Shown: positions 22,763 to 34,410 of the stretch, piece after piece
Position numbering within the stretch: the first letter of the stretch is position 1
Layout: each line of letters starts with the position of its first letter
Assembly (NCBI GenBank): GCA_029204045.2
Contig: CM055068.1
Span: forward strand, 30,207,587 to 30,271,586
DNA: 64,000 bases
Reading direction: 5' to 3'
Origin: Tillandsia leiboldiana
Taxonomy: Eukaryota > Streptophyta > Magnoliopsida > Poales > Bromeliaceae
Made by a program: the position numbers and the translations under genes
The notes under the pieces: model-generated
Databases searched by the model: none
The model's input: only the letters and a program-made list of their open reading frames with translations
What the model was told of the DNA's origin: nothing

Positions 22763-25700
22763 TGTGGTGACCCTGATCCCCGTGTGGCTTCTCCCATGAA
22801 CCGTGGTGTAGAACACCTAGTGTTGGTGTATCTGGTCCATAGAGCATCAAAGGGATGCCACAGATGGACCCTGTGTGATATCCCCAGCTGGATTGGCCTG
22901 CGGCTGCAATTGCCGAATTTTAGAAATGGTTTTGGGCCAAACAGAGGTTGGATTTGGATTCAGCGTGGAAAAACGCTAGAAAACGGCTATTTGCTTGTTT
23001 GATTCTGAGTCCGGATGCCCAAAAACGGACTCCCGGAAGTTTTCGCTGAATTTCGATGCATAGGAGGGGCCGTGGACCGCCGGCTGCCACGTGGCGGCTT
23101 GTGATTGGGCCGGTCCGCAGCGCTCGGTCCACAGAGGGGAGCGGTTGGGTGCACGGACCCGGCGCATGGACACGTGGCGCCGCCTGATTGGCGGGCTCGT
23201 GATGCGCGGTCTACGGGTTTTGCGCGGCGGTGCATGGACCGGGGCGGGGGACGCGTGGCGGCCCCCGGTTGGTCGGTGCACGCGGCGCGGTCCACGGAAC
23301 CGAAATTGGGTGCATGGACCGGGTGCACGGGACACGTGTCGTCACGCCATTCGCGGGCTCACGATGCGCGGTGCACGGGGTCGCGGGAGGGCGCCTCGGG
23401 GCGCGTGCGTGGCAGGCGGCCAGTGCGGCGCCCTGCCCGCACGTGTGACCGCGACAATGGCAGGGTACGCGTGTCGCCCTGCCACTGGCGGGCGCCACCT
23501 ACTCGGTTTGACCGGGCAGGCGACACGCGTCGGCGGCTCTGGCGCCCCGCACAGCTGTTCGCTGTGCGGGACGCGTGTCGGGCGCCGGGGCACGCGACGT
23601 GGCCGCAGCGGTGCGGCTTGGCCCGCTGTCGCCTGTTTGGCGGGCTACGTGGAGGCCCCGGGCCGTTTCGGGCGCGCACAGTGTTGGGCCGGGCTCGACA
23701 CTGTAGCCGCCCGAAATGTCTCATGCGCCCGAAATCTGGGACTTGTTCGGTATTTCTTCAAATGTTTTTTTTGAGCCTATAAATAGCCCGAGCCTGCTTC
23801 ACCTTGGGATTTTTGGCACTTCCGAGCTTCAAACCGGCCAGAGCTCTTCACCAAGGTTGATCCTCTCGCAGTGTAGCTTCTATCTGCAGAGTTTGGGGAT
23901 TTTTGGGGACACGCTTTTCGAGATTCTTATTTTCTTGGCTCGGCGCGACGTTCTTTCTTCGGTGCTTCTTCCGTCGCTCTTCGGTGTACGAGCTCCCCCG
24001 ACCTACTCCGACCATCTTTTCGAGCGCTTTCTTTGCTGCCGGATTTGTAACAGGTGAGGCTACGATTTTGGGTTTCTCGCACATTTTCAGATTTCGCGTT
24101 TTTCGAGGTGTTTTCTCGTGCTCACTGGGACCCATTTTTGTTGTGAGATTTGTGAGGGCTGCACCTTGTTTGGTGGAGATCTTCCCGCACGAGTCTTGGA
24201 TCAGGACGTGCTTATAGACTTTTTTCATCTACCCGACGCGAGGATCATCGTGGATTTTTCTTGGAATTTTTGGAGACCTTCCCGAAGGTATACACTTTTC
24301 CTTTTATCTGTACAAGAGTTTACAGTTGAATGGTTTTGGGATTGTGCGCACCGATACTGTGGAATTTGTAACTTGGCCTACGGTGCTCGGAATTAGACGT
24401 GCAGGTACCCGTTTCGAAGCTATCGACGCGAGGACCGCTATGGTATTTTTATCAGAATTTTTGGAGTTCGTTTTACAGGTGAAAATTTCGTATTAAGTGG
24501 ACTGTTCCCAGCAGATTTGTAAAACCTGGATTTTATTGGATTTAAGTGTAACTGTAGCCTTCTGTTGTAACCAGGAGGGATTGTGGACTATACTGGAACT
24601 GTTGGAATAGAGTTGTTATTTTCCTGGTTTTCTCAACTGTACGACTCCGGACAGATAGCGTCTTCAGGTGGGTGGCTTTGCTTTCAAGATCTATGGACTG
24701 TGCTCTAATTCTATTGATATAGAATCATGCATGATAGTGATTGGACTTGGGTAGCATGCTAGAGTGTAGGAATTGTTGTTCCTAGTTTTATCTGCCGATC
24801 TTGTGATCTCTTGCTTCCTTCTATCATGTTTAATATTTGTTATGTTGGAACCTGACCTAGCACCCCCGTCATATGTTGCATGTGTAACCAGACCAGTAGA
24901 AAACCCTCACTTGGGCTAGGGTTATTTATGTTTAGACATCCACACTTTATGTTTCATTCCTGGACTTAGTGTTATCCTCGCCCGGGTAGTGGGCCGAGCG
25001 GTCGGGACTTCTTTTAGTGTGGGATGCATTTGCACTCGTGCTTGGGAGCAGAGTGGAGTCTGGTAGATGCAGTGGTTCGCTTGTCTGTACCAGGAACCGT
25101 TTGGGGGTAACGGTGGACCCGGGAGATCTGGTTTTTCCCTGTTTGGGTTGTCGCCACTGTGTTAGTGGCGGTAGTTTTCTAGTGATAGCCGGACCTAGAA
25201 CCCAGAACCCTTTTCGACATACACATGATTTTAGTCTACCAATGTTTTCTTCCAAGCATCGAAGGGCCGCTGGAGTCTGTTCTTGTTTGATTGGACAAAG
25301 GCATCAGCCCTTCGGGGCTTGGGTTAAAACACTTATTTTTCTAACTATTTTTCTAAAGAGAACTAAAATCATTAAATATGGATTTCTTCTAGATCAAATG
25401 ATTTTCAATAACAAATGTCACCTTTTTCTTGTAAATCTCCCCACTCGAAAGGATTCGAGTGATCCGGGTTCTAGGGGCCGTTCCTTTGTCGGGACGAAAG
25501 CCACGGGGGCCGAGCCTGGAACCTGTTCTTGTTTGATAGGGTTGTAGGTGTAGGTCTCTCGGGACTTTCGGGCCCTGTTGGTGTTTTCTGCGTGTCGTAC
25601 CGAGGTTTTGCTTTCCCGAACTATAAGGGGATCGGGAACTTCGATAGGCGGAGCCTAGAGTCTGTTCTTGTTTGATAGGGTTCTTAACACCGGTCTATCG

Positions 25701-26725
25701 GGTTTCCGAACCCTTATGGTGTCGGTCTTTCCTGTGAATTTAGTGTTTTGTTGTGGGAGCCGTCTGGTGGACGGTGGCCCCAGCTGTGTGGTTTTTCCAG
25801 CCTGTGGTTGAGAGTGGTGTTGTTGGTCGATCTTGTTGATCGTGGTTTGGACTATAGCCTGCATGAGCCATATTTGAGCTCGACAGAGATACGCGGATAC
25901 TTTCCCGGTGGGGGTCGCTCCCCTCGAGAGCCACTCCGGAGTTGGGCCTGTTACTTGCTATCGCGACTATGTCGACGCCGTCCCTCTGACTGGGCCAGTT
26001 AGTGGCAGTCACGGACACCCTACGGTAGACCCCGTCCCTGTTGAGGATGTGCTGGCAGTAGGTGGGCGCAGGTTTGACTGGACCCTTTGAGGGCAGGTCA
26101 GTTTAGATTTGGTGAGTTTACTGTGTGTGTTAGTAGATTGCATCATGTTCCATCTGTTCCTTTTTCTTGAGCATCTAGATAGAGGCATAGTAGCTGTAGA
26201 GTTACTTTTCCAGCCCTTTCATTTCAGTATATATTGTTACTTTATGCCTCTAGTAGACTTAGTGGGCAGACCGTCGGGCTTGTTGGCGGCACCCACTGAA
26301 GAACTACTTGGGACGTAGTTCTCACACCCGTCGTGGTTGTTTTCCCCACAGGGACTTCTACTCCTGTTCCTGTGCTCCTGTTGCTGCTTCTTCTGATCGA
26401 GGTAAGGGAGTCGCGAGATAGTTCCCTACCAGTCATCGTCCAGAGAGTAGATGTACCCTTATTACTTTTGAGAGTTCATGTTGAGAGAACTTTGTAGTGA
26501 GGTATAGAGTTGTATTTATTTTCTACTGCTCGAGAGACTTTTGTATTTTGGTGAGGACTTGTGTTGTATATAGTTTTATTTCTAGCAGTTTTACTTTCAG
26601 CTCTGATATCTGTATAGTATAGATGCTCTTTTGCAGGTTAGTCGCTTCGTCTATACGGGGCTTCCCGTATGGGCGGCGGATCTGTTGGCGAGCCCGGGTC
26701 GCAGTTTCGACGCCGGGGCGTGACA
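22763..26725 (+). mobile_element. LTR-a (3963 bp)
   Basis: Starts TGTGGTGACCCTGATCC and ends GGGGCGTGACA. TATAAATA lies at 23778-23785, preceded by TTCGGGCG motifs and followed by a CT-rich leader. Left flank is TAGAC. Its first few hundred bases differ from LTR-d and LTR-e (TGTGAGGACCCG start), marking a different subfamily, while the last kilobase is shared. Confidence 0.85.
25277..25700 (+). repeat. Repeated CTGTTCTTGTTTGAT motif and UUCG hairpin in LTR-a
   Basis: CTGTTCTTGTTTGAT occurs at 25277, 25523 and 25662, each followed by GG-rich text. A fourth, slightly altered copy is in int-a at 29084. AGCCC-TTCG-GGGCT at 25306-25319 would form a stable UUCG tetraloop hairpin. Confidence 0.6.
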
Positions 26726-29309
26726 GATTAGGTGGTATCAGAGCCTAGGTTGTAGGTCATTTGGACTTAGAAACCCTAGGCTTGTGGTTGGACATTAGGA
26801 TGACTACGTGAGAGTCGTGACTGTTAGCGAGAGTCCTGATTGAGTTTGATACCTCTCCCAAGGGGTGGGATGAGTGACTGGCATGTTTATTCTCCTAAGC
26901 GATTATGTTGGCTGCAGACAACATAATGCTAGGGAATGGATGACATGTCTTAGACTTTCGCTGGATTGGGTCGTGTGTTGTTTGGTACTGTCCTGATGTT
27001 GCTTGTGTGTTGCAGGTAGGCACGATGCCTCCCCGACGCAGGGTACAGACGCGTTCTCAGCCTTTTCCCTCCGATGAGCCGGGCAGGAGAATCGGGGCAG
27101 GGACAGCAGAGGGAGGTTCAGGAGCTCCGTGCCCAGGTGGCACAGTTGTCTGAGGCGGTGCGGCGCCAGGAGGAACATCTCAGCGCCGGGAGGAGGCTTT
27201 ACAGCGCCAGGAGGAGGCTTTCAGCGCCAGCTTCTCAGCGCCAGGAGGAGGCTTCTCGGCGCCAGGAGGAGGCCTTTGGTCGGATGATGCTTCTTTTAGA
27301 GCAGAGGACGCAGCCAGTGGTAGCACCCCCTGTGTGTTCGCCTGTGCCTTCTTCGCCAGCTGTGGCGCCCCCTGTGGTTCCGTCAGCGCCGGCTATTCCT
27401 GTCGAGCCGGTTTCTAGCATACCACCGCCTGGTCGATGGACCTTTGACTTCGGCTGAGCAGAGTGCGGTGGTGGATCTGTTGATGAGGTTCCGCCGGTTT
27501 GATCCACCCCGTTTTTCTGGTATGAGTGCTGAGCCGTGGGAGGCAGAGTCTTGGATCACGGCCATGGAGCGTCATTTTGAGAGTTTGTTTGTTGAGGATC
27601 GATTTCGGGTCTTCTTGGCTACACACTACTTGGAGGGCAACGCCGAGGCTTGGTGGCGGCGTGTGCGGCCTGCTGGTCCGCCTGGGACGCAGATTCTTCC
27701 TTGGGCGGAGTTCCGCAGACTTCTTCTAGGGGCCTTCTTTCCTGAGAGTGTTCGCCAGAGATTGGGGAGCGGCTGAGAAATCTCCGCCAGGAGATCGGCC
27801 GTGAATGCATACATAGCCGAATTCAATCAGCTGTTGGCTAGTATGCCTCACGTGGCCAGGGACGAGTCTCACCGGATCTACATGTTCGAGCGGGGGCTGC
27901 GCGGGACATTTATCAGCTTGTTCGCTCCCACAGATTGCAGACTTTAGAGGCTTCGATGGAGCAGGCTTTATATGTTGAGTGTGGAGAGGCAGTGATGGCA
28001 GAGGTGGCCCTAGCTCCCGCAGGGATTTCGGGGGCGAAGCGCCCAGCACGGAGGATGAGGGTCAGACGAGTCGGGCAGGGACCTCCGAGACCTCCACGAT
28101 CTCATCCAGAGGGTCATGGGTTTTGTAGGCGCCGGAGATCTGGTGGGCCCCGCAGCAGCAGCAGTATCGGCAGGAGCGGCAGGGGCGGTGTGTCATTTGT
28201 GGCGGGCCTCATCCACCGTCACAGTGTGATCAGAGACAGGGGCGGTGTTTCCTCTGTGGAGAGTTGGGACATTTCCGCGCAGCTTGCCCCCAGGCCATTT
28301 TGTCAGTGCGGCCGATTGCGACAGCACCCCCCTGCCCATCCATGCAGCGGGAACCCTCCGGCACACCAGCGGACAGAGTGGGCCACGACGTCGGGACAGA
28401 CGGGACGACGACCTGCAGCACCCAGTGGACGGGTTTATGCAGCCCTGGTGGAGGACACCCCGGCAGCGGATCATGCCGCGGCAGGTATGATTTTATTTCA
28501 GTTAGCTGAGTTGAGCATTTCATTACCGCTGCATTCTTCTGCATTATTAGTTGAGTATCTGCATCGGCATCTTTGCATGGGTATGGGTTAGGAATTTCTG
28601 CTACATGTTTTAGCGATTGGATTCTTCCCAGTATCCTATGAGTAGAGGAGGATCGCGGTGTATGATCAGTGCAGTTGAGACTTGGGACTTCACTTGCTGA
28701 TGTGACGATTCAAGGACAGCTCCAGACTTGGATTGAGCACCCAGGTTGGACTGATTGGTGCGGTGCTGTGCTACGACTGATGATGGAATGAGAGTAGTTA
28801 TCCTTTGCGAGTTGGACTGGAGGAGTTCGTTTTCTCGGATTGTCGGCGTATCCTTCCAACAGCATGGGCTTCAGCGACTGTGGACAGACGCCACCTCGGG
28901 AGCAGACGTGATGTTTAGGACTAGAGGTTATGTCCTTAGGAGTCTCGGTTAGTATAGCTTCTTTTGGTAGCCACAGCAGGAACGACACCAACACTTCTCT
29001 CCCTTTCTCGCCTTTGTGCTGAAATTTACGAACAGGACGAAAACTTCGAAAGATTGCTCCAGTAACGGAGACAGTGCCCGAACCTGTTCTGTTTGATGGG
29101 GTGAAGGCACTGATCTTTCGAAATTTTCGGACTTTTCGCTAGTTTCAGCTGTTTTCTAAATCAGGGTTCGGGTTGATGACTTTCTGCTGGTGGAGACGTA
29201 CCTTTCTTGTTAGTTTAGTGTTTGCGTTCTTGGTTGTTTTGATTGTTTTGGTTTTGTTGTTGTGGTGTGTTTTGTTTCGGGGACGAAACTTCCTTTTAGT
29301 GGGGGAGGA
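26726..29309 (+). mobile_element. Interior int-a with gag remnant
   Basis: Primer site TGGTATCAGAGC at 26733-26744; pre-LTR motif GGACGAAACTTCC and purine tract at 29281-29309. Only gag is readable. After about 28500 there is no protease, RT or integrase domain, so pol has been lost or has decayed beyond recognition. Confidence 0.8.
27025..28490 (+). pseudogene. Ty3/gypsy gag (capsid and double zinc knuckle), frameshifted
   Basis: ATG at 27025 begins MPPRRRVQTRSQPFPSDEP. The frame breaks within 50 bp, and an adjoining frame encodes Gln/Glu/Arg repeats (RQEEA units, 27100-27290) and a Pro/Val-rich linker. A third frame holds the retrotransposon Gag core: FRRFDPPRFSG, WITAMERHFE, LEGNAEAWWRRV and LPWAEFRRLLLGAFFPESVRQR (27480-27776). 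After further breaks a double CCHC region follows near 28190-28310 (CVICGGPHPPSQC and CFLCGELGHFRAAC). Gag would form the particle and bind RNA. At least three frameshifts make it non-functional. Confidence 0.85.
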
Positions 29310-29784
29310 TGTGGTGACCTGATCCCCGTGTGGCTTCTCCCATGAACCGTTGGTGTAGAACACCTAGTGTTGGTGTATTTGGTCCATAGAGCATCAAAGG
29401 GATGCCACAGATGGACCTGTGTGCTATCCACAGCGTGGATTGGCCTGCGGCTGCAATTGGCCGAATTTTAGAAATGGTTTTGGGCCAAACAGAGGTGGGA
29501 TTTGGATTCAGCGCGGAAAAAAGCTTGAAAACGGTATTTGTTGTTTGATTCTGAGTCCGGATGCCCAAAAAGGATCCCCGAAAAGTTTTCGCTGAATTCG
29601 GTGCAAGGGGAGTGGCGGTGGACGTCGGTGCCACCCCCCCCCGTGGCGGCTTGTGATTGGGCAGTGTCCGCAGCGCTCGGTACACAGAGGGGGCTCGAGC
29701 AGGCTGGGAACGGACACGGCATGGACACGTGGGCACCGCCTGATGGCGCGCTCGTGATGGCGGTCTACGAGTTTTGCGCGGCGG

Positions 29785-29884
29785 NNNNNNNNNNNNNNNN
29801 NNNNNNNNNNNNNNNNNNNNNNNNNNNNNNNNNNNNNNNNNNNNNNNNNNNNNNNNNNNNNNNNNNNNNNNNNNNNNNNNNNNN
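29785..29884. other. Scaffold gap of exactly 100 N
   Basis: A fixed-length placeholder joining two contigs inside LTR-b. Flanks correspond to LTR-a positions about 23230 and 25680, so about 2.45 kb is expected to be missing if LTR-b resembles LTR-a. Confidence 0.95.
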
Positions 29885-30444
29885 GTTCTAGTCTTTCGGG
29901 GGTTTCCGGACCCTTCCTCGTGTCTGTGGTTGCAATGTTGGCCTGTTGAGGCAGTTTCTCGCAGTGGATGCGACTTTGTGCTATGAGTTGGTAGAGTGTG
30001 ATCTAGAGGTTGTTTTCCTGATTTAGTGGTGGAGGTGGTTCTCCCACTTAGCCCTGAGGATCTTGGGGTTCTGGCAGATCGAGTCGTGGAGGTTTCCCGA
30101 CTCAGCCATGTGCATTTATCAGATTGAGTCGTTGAGGGTTCTCCGACATAGCTGTGAGAGTGTTTTGGGCTATTCCTGTTCGAGTCGAGGTCCTTTTTCC
30201 GACTGAGTTGTGCTTGAGCTTGGAGTTACCGATCTTTTTGATCGTGGATCATTGCCTGCATGAGCCACATTTGAGCTTGACAGAGATACTTTACAGAGAT
30301 ACTTGAGATGGGTTACTTTTTACTCGAGCGGGTCGCTCCCCTCGAGGGCCACTCCGGAGTAGGCGAGACCGGGTTGTGTACCGGCGTGAGATTGAGCTTT
30401 TCTATCGCGACTTGTCGTTGCATTTGTCCCTCTGGCTGTGCTGG

Positions 30445-30645
30445 TGTTGGCAGTCATGGACGTCCTACGTAAGTCCGCTCCTCCGGGACGTAACGGCAGT
30501 AGGTTGGCGCATGTTGGCAGTCATGGACGTCCTACGTAAGTCCGCTCCTCCGGGACGTAACGGCAGTAGGTTGGCGCATGTTGGCAGTCATGGACGTCCA
30601 ACGTAAGCCCGCTCCTCCGGGACGTAACGGCAGTAGGTTGGCGCA
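30445..30645 (+). repeat. Three tandem copies of a 67-bp unit in LTR-b
   Basis: Each unit begins TGTTGGCAGTCATGGACGTC and ends GTAGGTTGGCGCA; starts are at 30445, 30512 and 30579. Units 1 and 2 are essentially identical and unit 3 has two substitutions. LTR-c, LTR-d and LTR-a have one copy. Confidence 0.9.
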
Positions 30646-31277
30646 GGCTTGACTGGACCTGATGAGGCAGTCAGTTCAGATTGGGTGATCAGAGATGAGA
30701 GTTAGTTGTGGCATCATGTTCTTTCTGTTCCACTCCTTGAGCATCTAGGTAGAGGCATAGTAGCTGTAGAGTTTACTTTTCCAGCTTTCCTTACAGCACT
30801 GCTTTTGTTACTTTATGCCTCTAGTGGACTTAGTGGGCAGACCGTCGGGCTTGTTGGCGGCACCCACTGAGAACTACTTGGGACGTAGTTCTCACACCCG
30901 TCGTGGTGTCTTTTCCCACAGGAACTTCTACTCTGGTTCCTGTTGTTCCTGTTGCTGATCCTTCTGACCGAGCGAGGGAGTCGCGAGCTAGTTCCCTACC
31001 CGTCGTGGAGTGTAGCGGTACCCCTTCAGAGGAGAGCTTCAGTAGATTAGTTATCTTATTTTCCTTCTTTGAGAGACTGTTGTAGTGAGGATTGTTGTAT
31101 TATTTCCAGTTGTACAGTGATTGATTTAGTTATACAGCAGACTTTTTATTTTTAGCTCTGATATCTGTTTAGCTGTAGTACTTCTCTTGCAGGTAGGACG
31201 CTTCGCCTATGCGGGTTTGGCATAGGTGGCGGATCTGTTGGCGAGCCGGGTCGCAGTTTCGACCCTGGGGCGTGACA

Positions 31278-33770
31278 GATTAGAGTGGTATCAGAGCCTA
31301 GGTTGTAGGTCATTGAGGACTTAGACACCCTAGGCTTGTGGTTGGACATTAGGATGACTACGTGAGAGTCGTGACTTTTAGCGAGAGTCCTGATCGAGTT
31401 TTGTACCTCTCCCATGAGACGGGATGAGTGATTGGCATGTTTATGCTCCTAAGCGATTATGTTGGCTGCAGACAACATAATGCTGTGGAATTGATAACAT
31501 GTCTTAGACTTTCGCTGGATTGGGTCGTATGGTTGTTGTGTCCTGATGTTTGTTATTGTGCAGTGGTCTACGATGCTTGTGAGACGTCGTGCAGTGAGGA
31601 ATGCGCTTTCTGCATCTGATTAGTAACCCGAGCAGCGGGAGGCAGAGCTATCAGAGCAGAGCGAGACCCAAGAGTTATGGATCCAGATGGCACAGACGTC
31701 GGAGGCTGTCCGATGCCAGGAGGAGGCCATGGAACGTTTGATGCGCTTGTTGGAGCTGAGAGCGCAGTTAATTGCAGTATCGCTTGAGTGTCCTCCAGTA
31801 CTTTCTTCCTATGCAGTGGTACCTTCAGTTGCACTTGTGGCACCGACTGAGCGAGCAGCCCCTCCGTGCCGACGAGTAGTGCCGAGGCACCGAGGCAGGG
31901 TGGATAGTGGATAGTAGCTGAGCTTCGGGACGTCATTGGTCGATGGAGCCAGTCCCGGCAGTCTGAACCATCCCGATTCACAGGTTTGAGTTGGAGCCCT
32001 TGTAGGCAAAATTGGGGTTGGTGGTGATGGAGAGACTATCTGTGAGCCTTCATGTGCTAGGGAGTTTATACAGTTGTCGAACTGCACGCTCCAGGTTTCG
32101 AGGGACGAGGCGCATAGGATATGTTTGACGGGGAATGGTTGGCGCCAGGATACCTTTCAGTTTAGTTGGTCCCTCCATTTTGAATTATTGACACTTCGAT
32201 GGGTAGGCATTGTGTGTGGAGCATGACGCTGCAGTTTCCTTGGATAGGGATCGGCCGCCAGAGGCGAGTTCTGGATATCGGCGCTTGGCGTCGGGTGATG
32301 GAGGACAGACTGACCGGCAGAGGCATTTCTCATCTCCGTACCTGGATGGCGAATTTTCGAGATGCCAGAGATCGGGTGGACCCCGATGGCAGCATCAGCA
32401 TCTATATCAGAGTAGCGCAACGGTAGCGTGGATTTGTTATCTGCGGATGACTTTATTCGTCGCCTCAATGTGAGCAGAGACAGAGGTTGTGCTCCCTTTT
32501 GGTTTATGTCCTATGCAGTTGAGGCCGCGAGTTATACGGGTGGACTTATTGGTAATTATGGCAGTTCGGCGTTTCGACCTAGTGCTTGGGTTTTGGTTGG
32601 CACAGTGCCACAGGATGTTAGACTGCGGGAGGTGAGGACTTTGACCTTCTGCGAGGCAGACGAGAGGAGATTTGGTTGTTGAGGTCGTTAGAGCACACTG
32701 GTTATAGCGACAGTGTGAGAGGTGCTTACGGCGGCACCGGGACCAAAAGATATCTCTGTTGCCACGAGATTCCGGGTGTGATTTCACCTGAGCTGTTGAT
32801 AATGCCGCCGGTTAGGGAGATAGAGATTGAGTTTGGCGTGGTTCGGGGAACCGCGCCACCCTCGACAGCACCTCATTGGATATTGCCAGTAGAGCTGTGA
32901 GAGCTGATGGCGCAGTTGCAGGATCTGATGGATCGAGGGGTCTGTTTGACCTAGTGCCACGCCGTTGATATACGGTGGTGATGCCACATCGTTGATACAC
33001 GACTGTGAGGGCCCTTTTATGGGTCGAGTGTAGACAGGTCCAAGTATTATTCTGGACCTTTTGATGGAATTATACTCCGGCAGTTGTACGATTGATGCAG
33101 GTACAGATTTTGGAATCATACGGCTGAGTATTTCGCCAAGATGGTGTTCAGGACACGGTAGGGGCATTATGTTTTAGTAAGGCCAATTGGATTGATTAGC
33201 GCCCTGCCACTCTTTTGGTTTGAGGAATTGTGCTCCAGCTGTACTTGATTGCTTTGGTAACTAGATCCTCCAGGGATATTATGATCTACTCCCAGAGCAG
33301 CTTGGAGCATGAGGAGCACTGGTGGATGTGTTACCATGCTGTGTGGATGAAGCTGTATGCCAGGCTATTGAGATACAAGTTTTAGCTTTAGAAGCTTACC
33401 TTCTTGGGTCACATTGTGTTAGCCGTAGGAGCGGCGGTGGAATTCCGGCCAATGTGGATGCTATTTGAGATTGGCTGAGATCAACATTTATTGTTGAGGT
33501 GAGGAGTTTTTTTTTTGGATTTGGCAGTGCCAGGAGAGCATGGCGAATGGATGATGAGACTGGTACTAGCGCCGATTGCAGCTTTGCCAGAGATGGGGGA
33601 TGGACCTTTGTGTTGGTGATGCCTCCCATAGTGGCTGTGGAGTTACCATTGGGTTATTCTTGAGCATTTTGTATCACCCCGATAGGGCCACTGTGGTGGC
33701 GGATACCTGGAACCGGAGAGCTATTGGGGGTTGAGTTTGATGATTCCGTTGCTGGCGCTGGGTGTTGGTG
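31278..33770 (+). pseudogene. Interior int-b, decayed gag-pol
   Basis: Primer site at 31286-31297. Traces of gag (QEEAMERLMRLLELRAQ, about 31715-31770) and pol remain, but no frame exceeds about 140 codons. It is the longest version of the decayed interior: int-c and int-d lack about 260 bp present here (about 31570-31830). The last 600 bp before the LTR are missing, replaced by copia fragment C3. Confidence 0.7.
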
Positions 33771-34410
33771 ATGCCTCTCATATTATTTTCAAGAACTTAA
33801 ATTATTTTCTTGATGGAATGCACATCGGTATTTGAAAGATTTCAAAATTTGGATTTGTTTCAAGAAATTATTTGTTTTTTGCTTTCGAGTACCGGTACGA
33901 AATCTACGTTTTTGTTTTTTGTTATATACCGGAACTGAGCTTTTATCTCTCTTTGTCTATGAACTAATGCTGTTAGTGATTTCTTTTTGCCTATATTCAC
34001 TGTTTGACAATTTGTGACAAAAAGGGGGAGAACAGAAATAGGGGGAGAACAGAGATAGGGGGAGAACAGGGGGAGAAAAAGAAAAGAGATGATGAAAAAG
34101 GAGCCGAAAAATAAAAAGAACCAAAAGGACGAATCAATTGTAGGATATAACTTTAATTTCTGATAACTGACTTTTGATTTGTTTTGAGTTTTGTTTTGCA
34201 GGATCTATATCACTTTAAGACTCCAAGTCCTAAGTCATAGAGTTTGTTCTAAGACTGGTTCAAATGTAATTTTTGTTTATTGGATCTTTCACGCAAAGAA
34301 AGTCAATGTTTTGGTGATGACATTGAGTTTCGATTTTTTGGTTTAAGATGAGTGTCTTAAGCGTTTTATGTATTTTTGGGTTTTGTCACGAAATTGCCAA
34401 AGGGGGAGAT

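Larger units (their letters stand above)
29310..31277 (+). mobile_element. LTR-b, interrupted by an assembly gap
   Basis: Starts TGTGGTGACCTGATCC like LTR-a and ends GGGGCGTGACA before int-b. By alignment with LTR-a the gap stands for about 2.4 kb of LTR. The right part carries a 67-bp tandem triplication. Confidence 0.8.

Noticed and set aside
23091..23782. Two 225-codon frames in LTR-a, Arg/Gly-rich
   Set aside because: They overlap each other in different frames in GC-rich LTR sequence, lack domains and are matched by equally long antisense frames.
22763..29309. Unit a as a complete element with its own target duplication
   Set aside because: The left flank TAGAC is not repeated after LTR-b; a primer site and another interior follow directly.
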